NCBI GenBank assembly: GCA_910577315.1
Contig: CAJTME010000003.1
Span: 186,001-250,000, forward strand
Reading direction: 5' to 3'
Source: an uncultured Muribaculaceae bacterium
Lineage (GTDB): Bacteria > Bacteroidota > Bacteroidia > Bacteroidales > Muribaculaceae
Length of the DNA: 64,000 nucleotides
A model generated the notes under the pieces. The model was given only the letters and a program-made list of their open reading frames with translations. It made no database searches and was not told where the DNA came from. Both the position numbers and the translations under genes were made by a program. Of the stretch, positions 57,235 through 64,000 are shown in pieces; within the stretch, counting starts at the first letter, position 1; every line of letters starts with the position of its first letter.

Positions 57235-59991
57235 ATGAGATTCAAACTGTTTCTATTAGTGCTTCTATCGGCTGTCATGCCGGTTTTGGCCCAGACGCAG
57301 ACCGTTAAGGGCACTGTGCTTGACGCCACCACCGAACAGCCCCTGATCGGAGCGCTTGTGACAGCCGGCTCAAGCAATACCGGCGTCACCACCGACCTCG
57401 ACGGCAACTTCACAATCGTGGTGCCGCAACAAGTCAATGTAATCACGGTTTCGTATGTCAACTTCGACTCCCAGAGCGTCCGCATTGCCGGCAACGACAT
57501 CGTCGTGCGACTGATGCCCACCGCCGCCGAGACAGACTACTACGGCGACTCGCAGGACCTCATCTTCGACGAGGCTCTCCTCGAAGACGAGAACGAGAAC
57601 ACCCAGGGCATCGCCGCCCTCACCGGCTCGAACGATGACATATATTATAATACGGCTTCTTACAACTTCGGCCCGATGTATTTCCGCTACCGCGGCTACG
57701 ACAGCCAGTACCAGGCCGTTTACATCAACGGCGTCCAGATGAACGACCTCATCCGCGGCCGATTCAACTTCTCGTCGCTGATGGGCATGACATCGCGCGC
57801 ATTCCGCAACAAAACCACAGGCGTCGGCCTCGCCGCCACCAACTTTGGCCTCGGCGACATCGGCGGCTCGGTAAACTACAACACCGTCACCGACACCTAT
57901 GCCCCCGGCTTCAACGGTTCGGTCGCATACACCAACTCCAACTACATGCTCCGCGGCATGGTCACCTATTCGTCGGGCCTCAACAAGAAAGGCTGGGCCT
58001 ACACCGTCAGCGCAATCGGACGCTGGGCCAACGAAGGCGTAATCGAAGGCACATTCTACAACTCGGGCGGCCTCTTCCTCTCAATCGAGAAGTGGTTCAA
58101 CGCCCAGAACCAGCTCGTGCTCACCGCATGGGGCGGCCCCACACAGCGCGCCACCGCCGCCGCGACATATCAGGAAGTCTACGACCTGATGGACAACAAC
58201 CTCTACAACCCCAACTGGGGCTGGTACCAGGGCAAGAAACGCGCCTCGCGCATCACCGAGACCTACGACCCCACCGCAATGCTCAACTGGCTCTACAAAA
58301 AGGGCGAGACAACGGTCAACACAGCCGCCGCTTTCTCATATAACTACTACAACCGCTCGGCCCTCCAGTACTACAAGGCCAACGACCCCAACCCCACCTA
58401 CTACCGCTACCTGCCCTCCTACTACCTCGACGACGACGGCAATCCCACCGCTCAGAGCGAATACTACACCTGGCTGTGGCAGAACGACGAAAGCTTCTCG
58501 CAAATCAACTGGGACAACCTCTACCTGGTCAACCAGCTCAACAACGAGACCAACCTCTCACTCCCCGAAAGCGCAAAGCAGGGTGCCAGCTACATCCTTG
58601 AGAACCGCATCAACACCACTGTTAATGTAAAACTCAACTCATACATCAACACCCGCCTCAACAAATACATCACCCTCCAGGGCGGTATCGCGGCAAGCTT
58701 TGCCAACTCGGCCAACTACAAGACAGTACGCGACCTCCTCGGCGGCGAATTCTGGGTGGACATCGACCCGTTCTCTGACCGCGACATAACCCTCGCCACC
58801 GACAACCTCGTCAACAACTTCAACTACCCCGACCCCTACAACCACCGCGTTTACAAAGGCGACAAATTCGGCTATGACTACAACATCTATGCCTTCAACG
58901 CCAACGCCTGGATTCAGAACAACGTGACCCTCCCCCGCTGGGACCTCAACTACGGCCTGAAAGTATCCCACACCCAATACCAGCGCGACGGCCACATGCG
59001 CAACGGCCGCGCTCCCCAAAACTCCTACGGCAAAGGCGAATGGCAGGTATTTGACAACGTCGGCCTCAAACTCGGCGCAACCTTCAAGGCCGACGGCCAC
59101 AACTACATCATGGCCCACGCCGACTACGAGACCCGCGCCCCGCTCGCCGACGCAATCTACCTCATGCCCCGCGTCAAGAACGATGTGGTCGCAAACGTCG
59201 AGAGCGAAGCCGTCTACTCGGGCGACATCAGCTACGTATGGAACTACCGCCGCTTCCGCGGCTCGCTCACCGCTTTCGGCACAATGAGCGACAACGGCAT
59301 CGAACGCACCGGCTTCTATGACGAACGCGTAAACTCATACACATATTTCGTCCTCTCAGGCGTCAAGAAGGTCTACAAAGGCCTCGAACTCGGCATGGCT
59401 TACAAAATCACTCCCTCGGTGACCGCAACCTTCGCCGGAAACTACTCGCGCTTCCAGTACAAGAACAACCCCCAGGGCACACACACCTACGAAAACGGCC
59501 TCTACCCCGACAAAACCGAGACCGTCTATCTCAAGAACTACTACGTGGGCTCAACTCCCCAGTTCGCCACCAACCTCGGCTTTGACTGGGCAGCACCCGG
59601 CATGTGGTTCTTCGGAATCAACGGCACCTACCAGGGCGACTCTTACGTAAACCTCTCGCCCGCCTACCACGAGAGCCTTCCCGACCTCTGGGCTCTCTAT
59701 CCCAACCCCGCCGACCTTGACGCAAAAATCAAGGAACTCGCCACACAGGACAAGCTCAAGAACGCCTTCACGCTCAACCTCTCAATCGGCAAACTCATCT
59801 ACATCAACCGAAACGTGAGCCTGAACTTCAACCTCAACATCAACAACATCCTCAACAACCGCGACGTCGTTACCTACGCCTACCAGCAGGGCCGCATCGA
59901 CACCAAGAACTACAACCGCACCGAGTATCCCAACCGCTACTCCTACGCCCAGGGCGTGCGCGTGTTCTTCAACGCCGGTATCCGTTTCTAA
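57235..59991 (+). CDS. TonB-dependent receptor with carboxypeptidase-like N-domain
   Basis: The 918-residue protein has a signal peptide (FKLFLLVLLSAVMPVLAQ), a carboxypeptidase-like domain (about 20-100, VKGTVLDATTEQPLIGALV), then a plug (about 115-240) and a barrel (YNRTEYPNRYSYAQGVRVFFNAGIRF ends it). The plug looks unlike SusC (no VDGMP motif); instead it has MYFRYRGYDSQYQAVYINGVQMND. It probably imports a ligand supplied by the two lipoproteins that follow (24 and 18 nt apart). The substrate is unknown. Confidence 0.9.
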   Translation: MRFKLFLLVLLSAVMPVLAQTQTVKGTVLDATTEQPLIGALVTAGSSNTGVTTDLDGNFTIVVPQQVNVITVSYVNFDSQSVRIAGNDIVVRLMPTAAETDYYGDSQDLIFDEALLEDENENTQGIAALTGSNDDIYYNTASYNFGPMYFRYRGYDSQYQAVYINGVQMNDLIRGRFNFSSLMGMTSRAFRNKTTGVGLAATNFGLGDIGGSVNYNTVTDTYAPGFNGSVAYTNSNYMLRGMVTYSSGLNKKGWAYTVSAIGRWANEGVIEGTFYNSGGLFLSIEKWFNAQNQLVLTAWGGPTQRATAAATYQEVYDLMDNNLYNPNWGWYQGKKRASRITETYDPTAMLNWLYKKGETTVNTAAAFSYNYYNRSALQYYKANDPNPTYYRYLPSYYLDDDGNPTAQSEYYTWLWQNDESFSQINWDNLYLVNQLNNETNLSLPESAKQGASYILENRINTTVNVKLNSYINTRLNKYITLQGGIAASFANSANYKTVRDLLGGEFWVDIDPFSDRDITLATDNLVNNFNYPDPYNHRVYKGDKFGYDYNIYAFNANAWIQNNVTLPRWDLNYGLKVSHTQYQRDGHMRNGRAPQNSYGKGEWQVFDNVGLKLGATFKADGHNYIMAHADYETRAPLADAIYLMPRVKNDVVANVESEAVYSGDISYVWNYRRFRGSLTAFGTMSDNGIERTGFYDERVNSYTYFVLSGVKKVYKGLELGMAYKITPSVTATFAGNYSRFQYKNNPQGTHTYENGLYPDKTETVYLKNYYVGSTPQFATNLGFDWAAPGMWFFGINGTYQGDSYVNLSPAYHESLPDLWALYPNPADLDAKIKELATQDKLKNAFTLNLSIGKLIYINRNVSLNFNLNINNILNNRDVVTYAYQQGRIDTKNYNRTEYPNRYSYAQGVRVFFNAGIRF

Positions 59992-60015
59992 CACATTAAT
60001 ATATAAAAGAAAATC

Positions 60016-61719
60016 ATGAAAAAGATTTCATCATATATCACTGCCCTGGCAATCGGAGCGCTGGCCTTGCAATCCTGCTCGGACAACTGGGAACAGCCGG
60101 CCTACGCCGTTCCCACGTTCCCGTCGGGCCTCGAAGCCAACACCACCATCGCCGACCTCAAGGCAGCCTACTGGCAGGACTCAGATTCATACGGCACCCG
60201 CGTCGGCCTGCTTGACAACGGCGACTCAATCGTCATCGTCGGCACAATCATGAGCACCACCACCCCCGGCAACATCTACAAGGCCCTCTACCTCCAGGAC
60301 GAGACCGGCGCAATATGCATCGGCATCGACACCACCGCAGTGTCTGTCGCCTATCCAATGGGCGTAGCCATGGCCGTGAACTGCACCGGCCTGCAGATAG
60401 GCCGTTACAGTGGCATGATGCAGATGGGCACCGCCGACGGCTCAGGCGTAAACCGCATCACCATGCCCGAGCTTCGCCCACACGTCCACATCGACTACTT
60501 CCTCGGCAAGCCCGACACAACCCTCACCACAATCACCGAGCTCAACGAGGCCATGAAGACCACCGAGGGCAAAATCAAGTGGCAGGGCAAGATGATACGC
60601 ATCAACAACGTCAAGTTCGCCGAGGCCGGACAGCCCTTCACAAACGGCTCTACAACCTCGCGCTACATCGTAGACGACGAAGGCAACCGCATGATTGTCT
60701 ACAACAGCTCATACTCCGACTTCGCCTACGACGAACTCCCCTACGGCCACGGCGACATCGCCGGCATCCTCTCGTGCTACCGCACGTCATGGCAGATTCT
60801 CCTCAACGACACCGACGGCTGCATCGACTTTGACGGCGAAGGCAAGCCCGAAGGCCCCGTAGAGACAATCGAGCCCGCCGGCGAAGGCACACTCGCCAGC
60901 CCGTACAACGTAGCCAAGGCCGTGCAGCTCGTAACCGGTGGAAACGCCCCTGCCACCGAAGTCTACGTCAAGGGCACAATCAGCGAAATCTCTGAAATCG
61001 ACCCATCGTTCGGCAACGCGACTTACGACATCGTCGACGCCCCGGGTCTGCGCGCCCTCAAAATCTACCGTGGCTATTGGCTCGACGGTGCGAAATTCAC
61101 CTCAACCGACCAGCTTGAAGTCGGCAAGGAAGTCGTGGTATACGGCAAGATCGAGAACTACAACAACTCCACCCCCGAGATGCTTCAGGGCAACAAGATC
61201 ATCAGCTACGACGGCCAGGGCGGTTCCTCCACCCCCACTCCCCCCACCGGCGACGGCACCACCCTTCTCAACGCTTCAAACGAGAACGGCCTCGACGGCT
61301 GGGCCGTGTCGAACACCGAAATCTGGACCTGGAAAACCTATAACGGCGCATCCTACCTCAACGGTTCGGCATTCAACCTCACCCTCAACGCCGACGCATG
61401 GGCCGTTTCGCCTAAGCTGACCGTCGGCACCGGCAATGCCTCAGTGTCGTTCGAACACGCCGGCAAATTCCAGGACGCAGGTCTCCGCACCCTCTGCACC
61501 ATCAACGTGCGCGAGACCGGAACGACCGAGTGGACTAAACTCAACATCCCCACCTGGCCCGAAGCCGGCGCATGGACATTCGTCAGCTGCGGCGCCATCG
61601 ACCTCAGCGCCTATGCCGGAAAGACCGTCGAGATCGGTTTCTGCTATGGCAAGGGATGCACCGACACCTGGGAAATCCGCAATCTCACATTCGTCAACGC
61701 CACAACGGCAACTGAATAA
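60016..61719 (+). CDS. DUF5689-type surface lipoprotein with choice-of-anchor domain
   Basis: The 567-residue lipoprotein has the lipobox ALALQSC (Cys21). A DUF5689/OB-like domain (about 40-280, SDNWEQPAYAVPTFPSG...TTIADLKAAYWQDSDSYG, RVGLLDNGDSIVIVG) is followed by a DUF6359-like OB module (about 290-395, GEGTLASPYNVAKAVQLVTGG) and a choice-of-anchor-J-like beta domain (about 415-560, NGLDGWAVSNTEIWTWKTYNGASYLNGSAF). OB-folds of this type are often predicted to bind nucleic acids, which would fit the EEP enzyme beside it. It is cotranscribed with the receptor. Confidence 0.82.
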   Translation: MKKISSYITALAIGALALQSCSDNWEQPAYAVPTFPSGLEANTTIADLKAAYWQDSDSYGTRVGLLDNGDSIVIVGTIMSTTTPGNIYKALYLQDETGAICIGIDTTAVSVAYPMGVAMAVNCTGLQIGRYSGMMQMGTADGSGVNRITMPELRPHVHIDYFLGKPDTTLTTITELNEAMKTTEGKIKWQGKMIRINNVKFAEAGQPFTNGSTTSRYIVDDEGNRMIVYNSSYSDFAYDELPYGHGDIAGILSCYRTSWQILLNDTDGCIDFDGEGKPEGPVETIEPAGEGTLASPYNVAKAVQLVTGGNAPATEVYVKGTISEISEIDPSFGNATYDIVDAPGLRALKIYRGYWLDGAKFTSTDQLEVGKEVVVYGKIENYNNSTPEMLQGNKIISYDGQGGSSTPTPPTGDGTTLLNASNENGLDGWAVSNTEIWTWKTYNGASYLNGSAFNLTLNADAWAVSPKLTVGTGNASVSFEHAGKFQDAGLRTLCTINVRETGTTEWTKLNIPTWPEAGAWTFVSCGAIDLSAYAGKTVEIGFCYGKGCTDTWEIRNLTFVNATTATE

Positions 61720-61737
61720 CCATAATAACCTCAGACA

Positions 61738-64000
61738 ATGAAACATCTGACAAAATATTTCGTTGGCGCACTGGCTCTGGTGGCCTCGGCGATGGGTTTC
61801 TCATCCTGCCAGGACCACTTCGACGAGCCCAATCCCGACCAGGCCCCCGTGGCCTCGATGAAGGCCAACACAACCATCGCCGAGCTCAAACAGCTCGCAT
61901 GGAGCGACAAAGACAACTACTGCAACGAAATCTACACAAAGGAGTGGTACGCAGCCGCCGAGGCCGACCGCACCGATGCCATGAAGACCGAAGGCACGCA
62001 CATCATCGTCAGCGGCCGCGTCGTTTCCAGCGACTTCGCCGGCAACTGCTTCAAATACATCGTGCTGCAGGACGAAACCGGTGCCCTCAACTTCTCCATC
62101 AACTCCTACAACCTCTACCTCCAGTACCGCCGCGGCCAGGAAGTCCTCGTCGACATCACCGGCCTCTACATGGGCAAATACCGCGGCCTGCTCCAGGTAG
62201 GCTTCCCCAGCTACAACTCATCCCTCGTCGACCCCAACGACCCCAACAACCAGCCCTACGAGACATCCTTCATGGCTCCCGAATTCTTCAGCCGCAACAA
62301 GGAACTCAACGGCTGGCCCAACCTCGCCGACGTCGACACCATCCAGGTAAACAGCTTTGCTGAGCTCGACATCACCCCCGCCGGCCTCCGCAAATGGCAG
62401 AGCCAGCTCGTACGCTTCAACAATGTCGAATTCGTCAAGAGCGACCTCGAGACCCTCTCGACCTACCATTCCAGCGGCGAAACCCAGCAGATACGCGACG
62501 CCGAAGGCAACACCCTCGACATCCGCACCTCAGGCTACGCCAACTTCTGGAACATGCGCGTTCCCGAAGACAAGTGCGACGTCGTCGCCATCCTCGGCTA
62601 CTACGTAAACCTCGCCGGCAGCGGCGGCTGGCAGCTCACCCTCCTCGATGCCGCCTCCATCATGAACCTCGGCAACCCCTCCGTGCCCCAGGGCTCCGAA
62701 ACAAATCCCTGGTCCGTACAGCAGGCCATCGCCCTCCAGGCCAACGATGAAAACAAGACCGGTTGGGTCAAGGGCTACATCGTCGGCACCGTCGCTCCCG
62801 GCGTCGAGACAATCAGCTCGAACAACGACATCGACTGGACCGACCAGCCCCTCCTCGGCAACACCCTCGTCATCGGCGAGACCCCCGAGACCAAAGACAT
62901 CGCACAGTGCCTCGTGATTGAACTTCCCGAAGGCTCAGCCCTCCGCGCCGCAGCCGCCCTCCGCGAGAACCCCGGCAACTACGGCAAGGAAATCGACCTC
63001 AAGGGCACATTCGCCGAGGTCATGGGCACATTCGGCATCACCGGCAACAACGGTACCACCTCCGACTTCCACCTCGAAGGCGTCACACCTGAAGAACCCA
63101 CCGTAGGCGACGGCTCTGAACAGAACCCCTACAACTGCGCCCAGGTAATCGCCATGAACCCCTCGTCAACAACCAATGCCGTCGAAAGCGGAATATGGGT
63201 AAGCGGCTACATCGTCGGATACTATCAGGACTACGCAGCCCACTTTGAAGCCGGCGGTTCACAGCGCGCCAACATCCTCATCTCTGACAATCCCTCGGCC
63301 AACGCCGCCGCCCAGTGCGTCTGCATCCAGCTCGTGGCACAGACTGCGACACGCGAGGCCCTGAACCTCGTCGACAACCCCGGCGTCCTCGGCAAGCAAG
63401 TGAGCGTATTCGGCGACGTGATGAAATACAACACACTCCCCGGCATCAAGAACACCTCCGACTACAAGATGGACGGTTCCGGCACCCCCGTCACCCCGCC
63501 CGCAACCGGCCAGACCGTCACCCTCCTCGGCGGTTCTGACGCCAACGGCGCCGCCGACTGGACTTTCGACACCAAGACCAAACCCGCATCCCTCCAATAC
63601 GACATCTGGGCATGGCGTGAATACAACAGCGCCTACTATCTCAACGGCTCGGCATTCACAACTCCCGCCGAGAACTCCGAGGCTTGGGCCATCTCGCCCG
63701 TAATCAACACCGCCGGCAACACCACCCTCAGCGTAGCCTTCGAGCATGCCGCCAAGTTCCAGACCACACTTCAGCAACTCTGCGGATTCGCCGTCAAGGA
63801 AGAAGGTGCCTCAGCCTGGACCATGCTCACCATCCCCACCTGGCCCGAAGCAGGTTCATGGACATTCGCCGCATCCGGCTCTATCGACCTCAGCGTTTAC
63901 GCCGGCAAGAAGATTCAGGTAGCCTTCAAATACGGTTCCAGCGCCGCCGGTGCCGACACCTGGGAAATCAAGAACCTCACCTTCACCTCGTCGACCACTC
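61738..64000 (+). CDS. DUF5689-type surface lipoprotein (3' end beyond the window)
   Basis: At least 754 residues are visible and the gene runs off the right edge. The lipobox is ASAMGFSSC (Cys24). A DUF5689/OB domain (about 30-310, SMKANTTIAELKQLAWSD, GTHIIVSGRVVSSDFAGNCFKYIVLQD) precedes two further OB-like modules (about 325-440, GSETNPWSVQQAIALQ; 455-575, GDGSEQNPYNCAQVIAM) and a choice-of-anchor-J-like domain (about 590-750, ending TWEIKNLTF). It repeats the architecture of the gene before it, with one extra OB-like module, so the two arose by duplication. A larger surface-exposed lipoprotein is likely. Confidence 0.8.
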   Translation, partial: MKHLTKYFVGALALVASAMGFSSCQDHFDEPNPDQAPVASMKANTTIAELKQLAWSDKDNYCNEIYTKEWYAAAEADRTDAMKTEGTHIIVSGRVVSSDFAGNCFKYIVLQDETGALNFSINSYNLYLQYRRGQEVLVDITGLYMGKYRGLLQVGFPSYNSSLVDPNDPNNQPYETSFMAPEFFSRNKELNGWPNLADVDTIQVNSFAELDITPAGLRKWQSQLVRFNNVEFVKSDLETLSTYHSSGETQQIRDAEGNTLDIRTSGYANFWNMRVPEDKCDVVAILGYYVNLAGSGGWQLTLLDAASIMNLGNPSVPQGSETNPWSVQQAIALQANDENKTGWVKGYIVGTVAPGVETISSNNDIDWTDQPLLGNTLVIGETPETKDIAQCLVIELPEGSALRAAAALRENPGNYGKEIDLKGTFAEVMGTFGITGNNGTTSDFHLEGVTPEEPTVGDGSEQNPYNCAQVIAMNPSSTTNAVESGIWVSGYIVGYYQDYAAHFEAGGSQRANILISDNPSANAAAQCVCIQLVAQTATREALNLVDNPGVLGKQVSVFGDVMKYNTLPGIKNTSDYKMDGSGTPVTPPATGQTVTLLGGSDANGAADWTFDTKTKPASLQYDIWAWREYNSAYYLNGSAFTTPAENSEAWAISPVINTAGNTTLSVAFEHAAKFQTTLQQLCGFAVKEEGASAWTMLTIPTWPEAGSWTFAASGSIDLSVYAGKKIQVAFKYGSSAAGADTWEIKNLTFTSSTT

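Noticed and set aside
1..64000. tRNA, rRNA, CRISPR and insertion sequences
   Set aside because: No cloverleaf, ribosomal, spacer-repeat or transposase signature was seen on reading both strands; a tRNAscan or ISfinder search would settle it.

Overview
The window looks like a chromosomal segment from a GC-rich member of the Bacteroidales, probably a gut lineage near Muribaculaceae (inference). Four things point there: promoters of the Bacteroides type (a -7 box TAnnTTTG, often with TTTG, CTTG or GTTG 19-20 nt upstream) and few Shine-Dalgarno sites; a SusC/SusD pair and a second TonB-dependent receptor; several secreted proteins ending in a type IX secretion (T9SS)-like C-terminal domain; and Bacteroidetes-typical families such as DUF4294, DUF5689, YfhO and the TGS-uridine kinase. 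No rRNA, tRNA, CRISPR array, insertion sequence or prophage was seen.

Layout. 1-5.7 kb is a minus-strand housekeeping block (MazG-like, dtd, uvrC, apt, mnmG, ybeY) with a parS-type 16-mer between mnmG and apt, which suggests proximity to the replication origin. 5.9-15.1 kb is plus strand: an AlkD-like repair protein, a four-gene overlapping cluster that probably builds the LPS core (GT2, GT4, Kdo/WaaP-type kinase, GT2), an S24 repressor-like regulator overlapping rnhB, a TGS-nucleoside kinase, a TPR protein and a mannose-1-phosphate guanylyltransferase. 15.2-19.3 kb is a minus-strand operon of four exported proteins of unknown role; the first resembles CsgG/LpoB/FlgT-type proteins and the last LPP20. 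19.5-21.8 kb holds three tandem FKBP prolyl isomerases, apparently cytoplasmic, periplasmic and lipid-anchored.

21.8-34.4 kb mixes housekeeping genes (M48 protease, GDPD, nadB, DUF4294, ion channel, xerD) with accessory cassettes: a DUF4160-DUF2442 pair, a two-gene AT-rich cassette, a four-helix-bundle gene flanked by a repeated GAGTACTC module, a T9SS-type secreted protein and a hipBA-like toxin-antitoxin operon with repeated operators. 34.4-41.6 kb is argS, a Bax-inhibitor-1-like protein, a MATE exporter, a YfhO protein and a short methyltransferase-like gene. An AT-rich AlbA_2/ATPase-like regulator gene (41.6-43.5 kb) looks acquired.

43.5-64 kb is a cell-surface region. Two very large T9SS-type proteins are transcribed divergently. 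They are followed by SusD and SusC, an exported protein with a putative OB-like module, an exported EEP-family nuclease/phosphatase, and, divergently, a TonB-dependent receptor with two DUF5689-type surface lipoproteins. The nuclease-receptor-lipoprotein set is the best candidate for an undescribed system: I propose surface capture and digestion of extracellular nucleic acid or another phosphodiester substrate. That function is inference.
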